DNA from: Porphyromonadaceae bacterium UBA7048
Lineage (GTDB): Bacteria; Bacteroidota; Bacteroidia; Bacteroidales; Muribaculaceae
Assembly (NCBI GenBank): GCA_002493945.1
Contig: DLAL01000062.1
Location: 1 to 64,000 of the forward strand
DNA: 64,000 nt
Direction: 5' to 3'
This document shows, one piece after another, positions 44,201 to 52,200 of this stretch. Below the pieces are notes generated by a model. It made no database searches. It worked only from the letters and a program-made list of their open reading frames with translations, and had not been told where the DNA came from. The translations under genes were made by a program, and so were the position numbers. Position 1 is the stretch's first letter; each line of letters opens with the position of its first letter.

Positions 44201-46812
44201 ACAAGTCCATTGCCGATGCGGCTATGATAGCCACAATGTACAATCAGGCTCTCGATGCTCTGTCGGAAGGCTCGTGGCCGGGAGGTTTCAATCTGCGCAA
44301 GTGGTATTGTCTCATGACTCTTTCCCAAATGAGCACCGACACAAGAATAAACTGGGTGATATTACCTCCCGGATTGCTTGATGTCCCCGTCGTCCGGTGG
44401 CCCGAGTTCCGCTACCCGATGATGTACTACGGGCGCAACCGTGTGATGTACAGGGCGCTGCAGAAGTCGGCCGCTACTGCCATGATGGATATGGCCGAGG
44501 AGGCCGAGTATGAACCTGCCATTGCCAACGGCGTGGTCGAGGCTGAAGATGCCGCTATTGAAGAAACCGTTACAGTCGGATACGCCAAATCGGATTCGGA
44601 TAAGGACGGCGCGTCAGACGACTTCGCCTGCCGCGAGTCGGAAGTCCTTCAGGCCTTCTGGAAGCCGGCGCTGGTGTCGGATGCCGACGGTAATGTCGAC
44701 ATAGTCTTCACAGTGCCTAATGCCAACGGTACGTGGCGCATGCGCGGATTCGCATGGACGGATTCGCTTCAGAGCGCCGTGTGCGACCTCATGGCCACAG
44801 CGAACAAACCCGTGATGGTGCAGCCCGCGCTGCCGCGCTTCCTCCGTCAGGGCGATACGGGCCGCATACTCGCCACGGTATTCAACAACAGCGACGCGCA
44901 GGCCGTCATCAGCACGACGGCAGAACTGTTCGACATCACTTCGGGCGAAGTGCTCCGCACAGTCACCTCCGTCGACACCGTGGCCGCGATGGGTTCGGCA
45001 ATAGTCGGCATAGACGTCGAGGCGCCCACCACGGCAGCCTCGATAGGCTATCGCGTGCGTTCGGCTTCGGGCGCGTTCACCGACGGTGAGCAGAGCGCCA
45101 TACCCGTGCTCGAGGCCGCCGGTACGGTCATCGAAAGCACTGAATTCTATCTCAATCCGTCCGACGACAAACCGTTCAGCCTCACGGTCAAGGCCAAGGA
45201 CGACGCCCAGCTCACGCTCCAGTACTGTCAGAATCCCGTGTGGACCGTCGTGAAAGCCATGCGCGGCATCTCGGCATCGGAGAGTCTGACCTCCGGCGGC
45301 CTTGTGTCGAAGCTCTTCTCGGCACTTGCCGGCAAGCACATCGTGGAGCATAACCCCGACATCGCCTCGGCTCTGCGTCAGTGGAGCGACAACCCGTCGG
45401 AGCAGGCTCTCGAGTCAATGCTATCACGCAACGAGACTCTCAAGCAGCTCGTGCTCAATCAGACTCCGTGGGTGCAGACGGCTGCCTCGCAGACCGCACG
45501 CATGAAGGCTCTGGCCGACCTTCTCTCGCCCGAGAACACCACCGCCGGCATAGCTCGCTTCAAGGCTGCGCTGAGCAAGCTGCAGAATCAGGACGGCGGC
45601 TTCCGCTGGGGCCCGTGGAGCGACCGGTCATCTTACTGGGCCACCGAGAAAGTGCTGACGACGCTCGGCATAGCCCGTTCGCTCGGCATGCTCGACAATT
45701 CGTTCGATCAGATGCTCACACGTGCGTTCGACTATCTCCAGGCGGAGATTGTCAAGCCTGAGACGCCTAAGACCGACTTCGGACTGACGCTCATCTCGAC
45801 CTTCTTCCCGAAATTCCGCCTCACTCCCGAGGCCGACGGCATAGTGCGCCGCACTGTCGGCGACGTAGCCGCCGGCTGGAAGAAGTACGGCACTCTTGAC
45901 AAAGCTTACTCCATACTCATCCTCGCCGGCAACGGGCGCAGGGCAGAGGCTTCGGCCGTGCTCGAGTCCATCCGCCAGTACGGTGTAGTCAAGCCCGGTA
46001 TGGGCCTGTGTTTCCCCAGCATGACTGACGTCCGCGGCTACGCCACCGTCATCCAGGCATATGCCGTCATGGATGCTCCCAAGACCGAAATCGACGCAAT
46101 GCGCCAGTGGGTTATCGTCCGCGCACAGGCCACCGACGACCTCGGTGCATACAATCCGGACTACATCATCGCCGCCGTGCTCCTCACGGGCAGCGACTGG
46201 ACTTCGGTGCCTGTCGGCCAGAGCGTGACCGTCAACGGCGCACCCCTCGCCATCGACAGCGTCGAGAGTGCGTCGGGCTACTTCAGCCAGACCCTCCCTG
46301 CCACGGGCAAGGTCGAGATAACCGTGAAGCCCAACGGCGTGACACCGTCCTACGGGTCGGTCATCTCCATCGGCCGCGAGCCTATGGCGTCGGTGAAGGC
46401 GCGTCCCGGACGTGACCTGTCGATAGAGAAGCGCTTCCTCGTTGAGCGCGACGGACAGTGGGTCGAGACGTCGACATTCGCTCTGGGCGAGCGCGTCCGC
46501 GTGCAGCTCACCGTCAAGGCCAGGCGCGACCTCGAGTATGTGTCGATAGCCGACGAGCGTGCCGCCTCATTCGAGCCGGTCGACCAGCTCCCCGGCTACG
46601 TATGGGCCCAGTCGCTCAGCTTCTACCGCGAGAATCTCGACGCGTCGACACGCCTCTTCATCAGCTATCTGCCCAAGGGAACATATCAGCTCACCTTCGA
46701 CATGACAGCCGCCCTCGCCGGCACCTTCGCCTCGGGCATCGCCACGCTGCAGAGCCAGTACGCTCCCGAGCTGACTGCCCACAGCGCCGGCACCACCGTG
46801 ACGGTGAAGTGA
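41203..46812 (+). CDS. Alpha-2-macroglobulin-like exported protein without thioester
   Basis: The largest gene, 1869 residues. A signal peptide covers about 1-26. A helical region (about 30-370) comes first, then MG-type beta-sandwich domains, with an MG2 region at about 555-670 (VVFTDRAIYHPGDSVQWAVVAYR), a carboxypeptidase-regulatory-like segment (IEGRVATYSGMPVAGAKV) and an A2M domain near 1145-1240 (LQAFWKPALVSDADGNVDIVFTVPNANG). The alpha-helical barrel follows (about 1380-1620), but the CGEQ thioester motif is absent. TVTVGYAKS near 1120 resembles the end of TonB-linked extension domains. Bacterial A2M proteins trap proteases in the periplasm; without thioester this one would act by shape change only. 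No penicillin-binding protein 1C gene is adjacent. Confidence 0.88.
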   Translation: MKVSLTFHRLISLLFILMMIKMSASAADGDALRFKEPDFAYPQDVIKQAESLLKSADGLPADKAGVTRLRAVIELCSARSRVDGDSVFAFPAMIESVIGKTRNDAAAEAMLTLYEASVYNTIYGGDPYKYDRVDAPLEPYPADVSEWSGEQFRTVITALLKRGLELANGTPLSSFESSVEYSKEALLYLPTVKDFARYFAINIYNDISRADHLYTAEIASLVDGGISTAAAGSAPYFYWSVRKCALDRESQYTALEDIYRKSADVEAARYVLQAMCGAQGSSAYMGDYVAVGEEPCEEPVPDADAEDDWLEEAKAAGQRAELMTLLEKSLNDFPKWYGNKSFRNALGRLRMPRVRVTMPDMVMPGKAFDVNCRYSYVKSVKLTVYSIPAGVSGLYADKVLQGKYPVVATASFTPEPGAAPNGKFSRQFTLNTPGRYAIVTVVDGMTKSAESNKVYVTPLLGLVASGTTNSSAVAVDFETGAPLKGVPVTLYQHSSDENNKRVSLGRTSGDGFLSFESPRPGKYWRNYLIFSYKGIQYDLDGGFGVGVYRPSGTTTRESAVVFTDRAIYHPGDSVQWAVVAYRTGGRSEQTLKDCRLRLVLNNANNEKVDTAEVVTDAHGRAYGAFKTVNGVLTGYWSISVYESDADCYVGNGGFTVSDFKAPQIKMEVTAVRRDAPAKNDVTIEGRVATYSGMPVAGAKVAAAIQAASRWRWFVPQISVGSVDAVTDDAGNFSVVVPASMLTSEAVTRGGYTGFIASLTATSQTAETAEASTNFTIGKPYSLYAKLPSTIDVDKPANMTFNAYDGLGKETPLALRWSVSRLNEKTPLLSGDCTAGVPVDLDLSSLEAAGYELTIAPADTLQADSYRVGRFFAYSIRRNAVPDTGQPIFIPGKMSDKGELTVGNKVEKLYVYTFVQGDSTIHQSKLHRIGRGFSTIKVDLPRNCESCRVFVATVYSGKTYVYDYRPEVKKKDVMEIRTETFRDKLVPGAGEQWRFRITGGNKSIADAAMIATMYNQALDALSEGSWPGGFNLRKWYCLMTLSQMSTDTRINWVILPPGLLDVPVVRWPEFRYPMMYYGRNRVMYRALQKSAATAMMDMAEEAEYEPAIANGVVEAEDAAIEETVTVGYAKSDSDKDGASDDFACRESEVLQAFWKPALVSDADGNVDIVFTVPNANGTWRMRGFAWTDSLQSAVCDLMATANKPVMVQPALPRFLRQGDTGRILATVFNNSDAQAVISTTAELFDITSGEVLRTVTSVDTVAAMGSAIVGIDVEAPTTAASIGYRVRSASGAFTDGEQSAIPVLEAAGTVIESTEFYLNPSDDKPFSLTVKAKDDAQLTLQYCQNPVWTVVKAMRGISASESLTSGGLVSKLFSALAGKHIVEHNPDIASALRQWSDNPSEQALESMLSRNETLKQLVLNQTPWVQTAASQTARMKALADLLSPENTTAGIARFKAALSKLQNQDGGFRWGPWSDRSSYWATEKVLTTLGIARSLGMLDNSFDQMLTRAFDYLQAEIVKPETPKTDFGLTLISTFFPKFRLTPEADGIVRRTVGDVAAGWKKYGTLDKAYSILILAGNGRRAEASAVLESIRQYGVVKPGMGLCFPSMTDVRGYATVIQAYAVMDAPKTEIDAMRQWVIVRAQATDDLGAYNPDYIIAAVLLTGSDWTSVPVGQSVTVNGAPLAIDSVESASGYFSQTLPATGKVEITVKPNGVTPSYGSVISIGREPMASVKARPGRDLSIEKRFLVERDGQWVETSTFALGERVRVQLTVKARRDLEYVSIADERAASFEPVDQLPGYVWAQSLSFYRENLDASTRLFISYLPKGTYQLTFDMTAALAGTFASGIATLQSQYAPELTAHSAGTTVTVK

Positions 46813-46833
46813 CCCTCTATTGAATAATACGTC

Positions 46834-46877
46834 GGGCGGCGCTGCTCCATTCGGGGCGGCGCCGCCCTGAGTTTTTT
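46834..46877 (+). terminator. Terminator of the alpha-2-macroglobulin gene
   Basis: GGGCGGCGC (46834-46842) pairs with GCGCCGCCC (46859-46867), then TGAG and six T. Confidence 0.8.
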
Positions 46878-46932
46878 GGGGGGAGGATAATCTCCAAAAA
46901 AAGGTCTCCGGACCGATTTTTTGGAGTGAAAG

Positions 46933-46963
46933 TTTGTCAATCGTAATTTAATACTTAAATTTG
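46933..46963 (+). promoter_or_regulatory. Promoter of the AAA/DUF4143 gene
   Basis: TTTG (46933-46936), 19 bases, TAAATTTG (46956-46963), 46 bases before the start codon, in AT-rich DNA. Confidence 0.6.
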
Positions 46964-47009
46964 TACTCCCAAAAGTTGGTCAAGTAACCACTTTTATGAA
47001 ATATGAATT

Positions 47010-48263
47010 ATGATTATTAAGCGCGACTATTATCTAAATCAACTCATCGCCGGCAAGCATAACGGACTTATAAAGATTGTTACCGGATTAAGACGATCTG
47101 GTAAATCATATCTATTATTCCACTTGTTCGACAGCTATCTGAAAGAGCAAGGAATCCCTGATGACCATATCATTAAAGTGGATTTGGAAGATAGACGAAA
47201 TGCATCTCTTCGTGACCCGGATGCATTGCTCGCTCATATCGACTCTATGATTGTGGATGAGAGCATGTACTACATACTTCTTGATGAGGTTCAGCATGTT
47301 CGGGAGTTTGAGGATGTTCTTAACAGCTACCTTAAGATTGAAAATGCCGATGTGTACGTCACAGGGAGCAATTCCCGTTTTCTGTCAACGGATATTATCA
47401 CTGAGTTCAGAGGCCGGGGAGATCAGATCCATGTGTATCCACTCTCCTTCCGCGAATTTATGTCGGTTGACAGCAGGCATCCGATTGAAGCATGGACTGA
47501 TTATTACACCTACGGAGGCCTTCCCCATGTGCTGACTTTAGAGACGGCCAAAAAGAAAATCGACTATATCAAGCAGTTATACTTAACGGTCTATATCACT
47601 GACATAGTCGAGAGATACAGGGTTAAAGGCGAATCTGAGCTGAAGGAGTTAATTCAGATTATAGCCTCTGCAATTGGATCACCTATAAATCCCAATAAGT
47701 TGGCCAATACCTTTAAAAGTCTTAAAAACGTATCTCTGTCCAATAAAACGATTGATAATTATCTGACATACTTTTGTGAGTCATTTCTGACAGAAAGAGC
47801 GATTCGTTACGACATCAAAGGAAAGAAATATATCAACACGCTGTCCAAGTATTATTTCACTGATGTAGGTGTCAGAAATGCGATTCTGGATTTCAGGCAA
47901 CAGGAGGAAAACCACATTATGGAGAATATCATTTATAATGAATTAAAAATACGTGGTTTTCAGGTTGATGTCGGTGTGGTGGAGTATCGCGCCACAGATG
48001 TGGACGGCAGGAGAATCCGCAAGCAATATGAAGTAGATTTTGTGGCGAATCAAGGAAGCCGGCGTTACTATATCCAATCGGCATTCATAATGCCCACCGA
48101 TGCCAAGGAGCGGCAGGAATCCGCCTCTCTGCTTAACATTGATGATTCTTTCAGAAAAATCATTGTCGTCAAAGACTACATTAGCCCCAAAAGAAATGAG
48201 AAAGGCATCGTTACAATCGGATTGATTGACTTCCTTCTGAAGCCGGAACTGTTAGACTGGTGA
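47010..48263 (+). CDS. AAA_14/DUF4143 ATPase
   Basis: A 417-residue ATPase of the AAA_14-DUF4143 family. Walker A is GLRRSGKS near residues 26-33 and Walker B is YYILLDEVQ near 88-96; ITGS/VTGSNSRFL is the sensor-like segment near 117. The C-terminal DUF4143 part ends with YEVDFVANQGSRRYYIQ, reminiscent of the core of PD-(D/E)xK nuclease folds. Such genes are widespread accessory genes in gut Bacteroidota with no settled function. Low GC relative to both neighbours points to transfer. Stand-alone transcript. Confidence 0.87.
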   Translation: MIIKRDYYLNQLIAGKHNGLIKIVTGLRRSGKSYLLFHLFDSYLKEQGIPDDHIIKVDLEDRRNASLRDPDALLAHIDSMIVDESMYYILLDEVQHVREFEDVLNSYLKIENADVYVTGSNSRFLSTDIITEFRGRGDQIHVYPLSFREFMSVDSRHPIEAWTDYYTYGGLPHVLTLETAKKKIDYIKQLYLTVYITDIVERYRVKGESELKELIQIIASAIGSPINPNKLANTFKSLKNVSLSNKTIDNYLTYFCESFLTERAIRYDIKGKKYINTLSKYYFTDVGVRNAILDFRQQEENHIMENIIYNELKIRGFQVDVGVVEYRATDVDGRRIRKQYEVDFVANQGSRRYYIQSAFIMPTDAKERQESASLLNIDDSFRKIIVVKDYISPKRNEKGIVTIGLIDFLLKPELLDW

Positions 48264-48373
48264 GTCCCCATGATTTGTAAATGGAAATAGTTTTGACATC
48301 ACTCATAAACGGCCACTATTCTGATACTTTGGTTGAAAAATAGTGATTTGAAGGAATTTTCCCTCCTCAAATA

Positions 48374-48405
48374 TTTGCACGGACGGAGGATTTTTTGTAC
48401 TTTTG
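48374..48405 (+). promoter_or_regulatory. Promoter of rplU-rpmA
   Basis: TTTG (48374-48377), 20 bases, TACTTTTG (48398-48405). The leader of about 85 bases before rplU can pair weakly but shows no clear known ribosomal-protein leader motif. Nothing else was recognised in 48264-48373. Confidence 0.65.
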
Positions 48406-48499
48406 TGGGCTGATTTTCCGCAATAGGCTTGACGAAGTCGGAGCTGAAGAGATATGGCTCTGCGCCTCAGCGGGTTAACTATTCAAGTAACATTACAGA

Positions 48500-48820
48500 A
48501 TGTACGTAATCGTAGAAATCCAGGGACAGCAGTTCAAGGCAGAGAAGGACAAATTCCTCTATGTACACTACCTGGGTGAAAATGTGAAGAACGGCGACAC
48601 CGTAGAGTTCGACCGCGTTCTCCTTGCCGACAATGACGGCGAAGTTAAAGTTGGCGCACCCCTCGTTGAAGGTGCAAAGGTCGTATGCGAAGTGGCTGCC
48701 GACCTCGTAAAGGGCGACAAAGTCATCGTCTTCAAGAAAAAACGTCGCAACGGATACCGCCGCAAGAACGGTCACCGTCAGTACTTCACAAAGGTTGTCA
48801 TCAAGGACATCCTCGCTTAA
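48500..48820 (+). CDS. rplU: 50S ribosomal protein L21
   Basis: A 106-residue L21. [22 protein letters not shown] opens it and the basic RNA-binding end [16 protein letters not shown] is characteristic. It binds 23S rRNA in the large subunit. It stands in its usual place 39 bases before rpmA. Confidence 0.97.
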   Translation: MYVIVEIQGQQFKAEKDKFLYVHYLGENVKNGDTVEFDRVLLADNDGEVKVGAPLVEGAKVVCEVAADLVKGDKVIVFKKKRRNGYRRKNGHRQYFTKVVIKDILA

Positions 48821-48859
48821 TCTATCTGTCTCACTCCTAATTAATCACAAGAACACACT

Positions 48860-49123
48860 ATGGCACATAAAAAAGGCGTCGGTAGTTCTAAGAACGGCCG
48901 TGAGTCAGAAAGCAAACGACTCGGCGTTAAAATCTTCGGCGGCCAGTTCGCCAAAGCAGGCAACATCATCAAGCGTCAGCGTGGTACCGTACACCATCCC
49001 GGCCTGAACGTAGGCATCGGCAAGGACCACACCCTCTACGCTCTCGTAAGCGGTACCGTGCAGTTCACCGAAGGACGCAACGGTCGCAAGTTTGTCAACA
49101 TCCTCCCTGTAGCCGAAGCATAA
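48860..49123 (+). CDS. rpmA: 50S ribosomal protein L27
   Basis: An 87-residue L27. [16 protein letters not shown] is the classic N-terminus that reaches the peptidyl-transferase centre, without the cleavable extension found in Firmicutes. The segment [27 protein letters not shown] follows. Co-transcribed with rplU and closed by a strong terminator. Confidence 0.97.
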   Translation: MAHKKGVGSSKNGRESESKRLGVKIFGGQFAKAGNIIKRQRGTVHHPGLNVGIGKDHTLYALVSGTVQFTEGRNGRKFVNILPVAEA

Positions 49124-49153
49124 GCAGCGGCACTCGGGAAGGCATAACCTTAC

Positions 49154-49196
49154 AGCCGGCAGGTGTCGATAAGAACGCCTGCCGGCTTTAGCTTTT
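49154..49196 (+). terminator. Terminator of rplU-rpmA
   Basis: AGCCGGCAGG (49154-49163) pairs perfectly with CCTGCCGGCT (49178-49187), then TTAGCTTTT. Confidence 0.8.
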
Positions 49197-49202
49197 ATGC
49201 TC

Positions 49203-50003
49203 ATGAAGAAATACATCTTTGTAGTTCTGTCCGTTCTTACGGCTCTTCAGGCGGCCGCGTGGAGTCAGAAGGGACACGATACGGTGGCGTATATCGCCGA
49301 GTGCCACTTCACGCCGGCCACGGCCGACTCGGTGGCATATATCCTTGACGGCAAGTCGCCCGTATACTGGGCTAACTGGCTCGACAATGCAAGCCACACG
49401 CCGCCCTATGCCTACACCAAGACATGGCACTACAAGAACATCGACGAGGGCGTGGCCTACGAGGACGCTCCGCTCAATCCCAAGGGCGACGTCGTCACGG
49501 CCATACGCGAGCAGATAGCCATCCTGGCCGACTCAGTGTCGACCAAGGGTCAGAAGGAACTGGCCATGAAGATACTCATCCACTGCGTGGGCGACATGCA
49601 CCAGCCCATGCACATGGGACATCTCTCCGATCAGGGCGGAAACAGGACGAAGGTGCGATACTTCGACCGCGACACCAATCTGCACTCCATCTGGGACGGT
49701 TCGCTGATGAACTCCGGCCACGCATGGACCTACACGGAGTGGCAGCATCAGCTCGACCGTCTGCCTGCCGGTCAGGAGGCTGCCGAGACTGCCGGAAATG
49801 TCGACGACTGGGCGCGTCAGACCTATGACATCGCCACGCGTGTCTACGACTACTTCCCCCAGGGCGCCAAGGTGTCGTACAACGAAATCGCCGCATGGAC
49901 CCCGACCATCGAGCAGCAGCTCCTGCGCGGCGGTCTGAGGCTGGCGCGCATACTGAACGCCATTTTCGACCCCGAATCTGCCGACGACCCTGCAGGATTC
50001 TGA
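49203..50003 (+). CDS. S1/P1-type zinc nuclease, exported
   Basis: A 266-residue exported nuclease of the S1/P1 (zinc phospholipase C-like) family, which cuts single-stranded DNA or RNA. The signal peptide ends before Trp at about residue 20, so the mature N-terminus AWSQKGHDTVAYIAE supplies the zinc-binding Trp and His. Further ligands: WHYKNID, HCVGDMHQPMH and NLHSIWDG. An ATG two codons upstream (49197) is possible. It likely provides nucleotides or phosphate from outside nucleic acid. No clear promoter beyond the rpmA terminator was seen. Confidence 0.92.
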   Translation: MKKYIFVVLSVLTALQAAAWSQKGHDTVAYIAECHFTPATADSVAYILDGKSPVYWANWLDNASHTPPYAYTKTWHYKNIDEGVAYEDAPLNPKGDVVTAIREQIAILADSVSTKGQKELAMKILIHCVGDMHQPMHMGHLSDQGGNRTKVRYFDRDTNLHSIWDGSLMNSGHAWTYTEWQHQLDRLPAGQEAAETAGNVDDWARQTYDIATRVYDYFPQGAKVSYNEIAAWTPTIEQQLLRGGLRLARILNAIFDPESADDPAGF

Positions 50004-50038
50004 TGCCGGACTGCCGAAGATAGAGTCCAAAATATACA

Positions 50039-50085
50039 AAAACAAGTCTGAAACGCCTCTGAGGGTACTTCAGGCTTGTTTTTGT
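50039..50085 (+). terminator. Terminator of the nuclease gene
   Basis: AACAAGTCTGAA pairs with TTCAGGCTTGTT (one mismatch) across a 16-base loop; five T follow. It overlaps the -33 region of the next promoter. Confidence 0.7.
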
Positions 50086-50106
50086 CATTATTTTTCTTTA
50101 CTTTTG
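50076..50106 (+). promoter_or_regulatory. Promoter of the RsmI-like gene
   Basis: TTG (50076-50078, inside the terminator arm), 20 bases, TACTTTTG (50099-50106). The start codon is only 8 bases further, implying a nearly leaderless mRNA. Confidence 0.55.
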
Positions 50107-50113
50107 CAGCGCT

Positions 50114-50821
50114 ATGAGTAATGGGAAATTATATCTTTTTCCTTCGCTGCTGTCGTCGTGCAGTCCGGCCGAGGTGCTTCCGGCCCGCAATATCGAGCTG
50201 ATTTCGCGGGTGGGCTACTTCGTGGTGGAGGAACTGCGTACGGCCCGGCGATTTCTCAAGGCATGCGACCGGTCGATAGATATTGACTCGCTGCACTTCG
50301 AAGTGCTCAATGAGCATACGCCTGCCGAGGCTGTCGATGCGATGATAGCACCTGCTCTCCAGGGTCACGATATCGGGGTCATAAGCGAGGCCGGATGCCC
50401 GGCTGTGGCCGACCCCGGCGCCGACCTTGTGGCCGTAGCGCAGCGCAAAGGCATCGAGGTGGTGCCGCTTACGGGTCCGTCGAGCATACTGCTGGCGCTG
50501 ATGGGCTCGGGCTTCAACGGGCAGAGTTTCGCCTTTCTGGGTTACCTGCCGATAGACGGAGCCAAGCGTGGCGAAGCGTTCAGGCAGATGGAGCGCGATA
50601 TCCGCCACCGCCGTCAGACACAGATATTCATAGAGACACCGTACCGCAACGACCGCCTCGTAGCTGACCTTGCTGCGTCAATGCCGGGCGACATGCTGCT
50701 GTGTGTGGCTGTCGACATAACGGGGCCGACGCAGAGTATCGTCACCCGTCCTCTCAGGGAGTGGAAGCGGGCCGGAACGAATCTCGGAAAGCGGCCTGCG
50801 ATATTCCTGCTGTACCACTGA
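50114..50821 (+). CDS. RsmI-like SAM-dependent methyltransferase
   Basis: A 235-residue tetrapyrrole-methylase-fold enzyme of the RsmI group, whose founder methylates the 2'-O of C1402 in 16S rRNA. Visible segments: SEAGCPAVADPGADLV near 94-109, VVPLTGPSSILLALMGSGF near 116-134 and FIETPYRNDRL near 175. The N-terminus is atypical (LYLFPSLLSSCSPAEVLP) compared with true RsmI. Bacteroidota often carry this divergent paralogue beside a true RsmI. Substrate therefore uncertain. Confidence 0.85.
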   Translation: MSNGKLYLFPSLLSSCSPAEVLPARNIELISRVGYFVVEELRTARRFLKACDRSIDIDSLHFEVLNEHTPAEAVDAMIAPALQGHDIGVISEAGCPAVADPGADLVAVAQRKGIEVVPLTGPSSILLALMGSGFNGQSFAFLGYLPIDGAKRGEAFRQMERDIRHRRQTQIFIETPYRNDRLVADLAASMPGDMLLCVAVDITGPTQSIVTRPLREWKRAGTNLGKRPAIFLLYH

Positions 50822-50905
50822 CGTGCCACCCTACGCTGCGGCATACCCGACCAAACTTACACCGACACCAAAACCAAAAAAAACTAACCGATACCGACAA
50901 ACGCC

Positions 50906-51874
50906 ATGAGCCGTCGCCGACAGAAACGCAATCAGGAAGCGTACTGGGCACAGAATCCCGGACTCTTCGATCTTCCGGCAGAACAACTGCAGGAAGAGGG
51001 CGACTCCGAGCTCATGCCTATGGACGATGCGCTCCTGGAGCAGAGCGAACGAGTGCGGTTCATGTCGTTCGGCAGCGGAAGCAGCGGCAACTGTTCGTAT
51101 ATCGGGACCGAGTCATGCGGCATTCTCATAGATGCCGGTGTGGATAATAATTATGTGCTGGAGCAGTTGCGGCTCAACAGTATCGACGTGGCCACTATAC
51201 GCGGTGTCCTCCTGACTCATGACCACTTCGATCATGTGAAGTTCGCCTACGCACTCCTGCGGCGCAATAAGCAGATGCGTCTCTACGCCACTAACAAAGC
51301 CATCAATGGATTGCTGCGCAAGCACCGTATGTCGCGCCGCATATCCGACTACCATACGCCGATATTCAAGGAGTTCCCGTTCAAGGTGGGATGCTTCACT
51401 GTCACCGCTTTCGAGACGAGTCACGACGGAACGGACAATGTCGGCTTCTCCATCGAGGGAGGCGGCACTACGTTCGTCATAGCCACCGATACGGGCACCA
51501 TCACGGCGCGTACCGACGCATATGTCCGGCAGGCACGCAATCTGATGATAGAAAGCAACTATGACGCTACGATGCTACGGAACGGCCACTATTCGCCGCA
51601 TCTGAAGGCGCGCGTGGCATCGGCTACCGGACATCTCGACAACGAGGACGCCGCGCGCTATGTGGCGTCGGTAGCCGGCGGAGGACTTCTGCGCAGGGTG
51701 TTCCTGTGTCATCTGAGCCAGGACAACAATACGCCGCAGATAGCCCTTTCGGCCATGCGCACGTCTCTCGAGGCTGCCGGGAAGCCTGTCACTACCGACC
51801 TGCGGAGCGTTGACCGCATATATCTGTCAGTGCTTCCGCGCCTCGAATCGTCCGACCTCATCATACTTGACTGA
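50906..51874 (+). CDS. YycJ/WalJ-like metallo-beta-lactamase-fold hydrolase
   Basis: A 322-residue protein. After a basic, glutamine-rich N-terminal stretch of about 50 residues, the hydrolase starts at MSFGSGSSGNCSYIG. The metal motif LLTHDHFDHV is at about 107-116; a later SHDG, IATDTG (near 195) and HLSQDNNTP match the YycJ family. In Firmicutes this protein affects coordination of division and replication or mismatch repair; here the role is open. It follows the methyltransferase by 84 bases. Confidence 0.88.
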   Translation: MSRRRQKRNQEAYWAQNPGLFDLPAEQLQEEGDSELMPMDDALLEQSERVRFMSFGSGSSGNCSYIGTESCGILIDAGVDNNYVLEQLRLNSIDVATIRGVLLTHDHFDHVKFAYALLRRNKQMRLYATNKAINGLLRKHRMSRRISDYHTPIFKEFPFKVGCFTVTAFETSHDGTDNVGFSIEGGGTTFVIATDTGTITARTDAYVRQARNLMIESNYDATMLRNGHYSPHLKARVASATGHLDNEDAARYVASVAGGGLLRRVFLCHLSQDNNTPQIALSAMRTSLEAAGKPVTTDLRSVDRIYLSVLPRLESSDLIILD

Positions 51875-51896
51875 CATCCTTCGCCAAGGGATATAA

Positions 51897-52062
51897 AATC
51901 AAAAGCGCCGTTTCTCTCGAAGCGGCGCATTTTGAAATCTTCTAACACTAAATACCTAAAACCATTAAAATCCTTTTTACTCTTTTTTGCTTGTCAGATA
52001 AGACCTTATTACCTGAATGCATCCAATTCTTAGACCTGTTTATTATTTACATTACAAAATTA
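51897..52062 (-). ncRNA. Possible small RNA downstream of a DUF6377 gene
   Basis: The 326-base gap 51875-52200 has a minus-strand -7 box TAATTTTG (52055-52062) without a clear -33 box, an AT-rich body containing GGTTTTAGGTATTTAGTGTTAG, and a hairpin GCGCCG/CGGCGC (51905-51928) with T runs on both sides. The hairpin also serves as terminator of the plus-strand hydrolase gene. A similar layout lies after the second DUF6377 gene. Evidence is modest. Confidence 0.35.
51901..51932. terminator. Bidirectional terminator
   Basis: GCGCCG (51905-51910) pairs with CGGCGC (51923-51928); AAAA precedes and ATTTT follows, so the hairpin can stop transcripts from both sides. It ends the YycJ-like gene. Confidence 0.65.
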
Positions 52063-52200
52063 CGGCTCCGGAAGCATCTTTCCGAAGCCATTCAGATACA
52101 ATATAAATAAATTTGCGTGTGATACTCTGCTAATATATTGATTATCAGATGTAGTTATGTAATTTTATACCTGTGTAATATAAACTATAATCAAGCAGTC

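Noticed and set aside
47010..48263. Transposase or integrase in the AT-rich pocket
   Set aside because: The protein shows Walker A and B with a DUF4143-type end, no DDE or tyrosine recombinase motif, and no terminal inverted repeats were seen.
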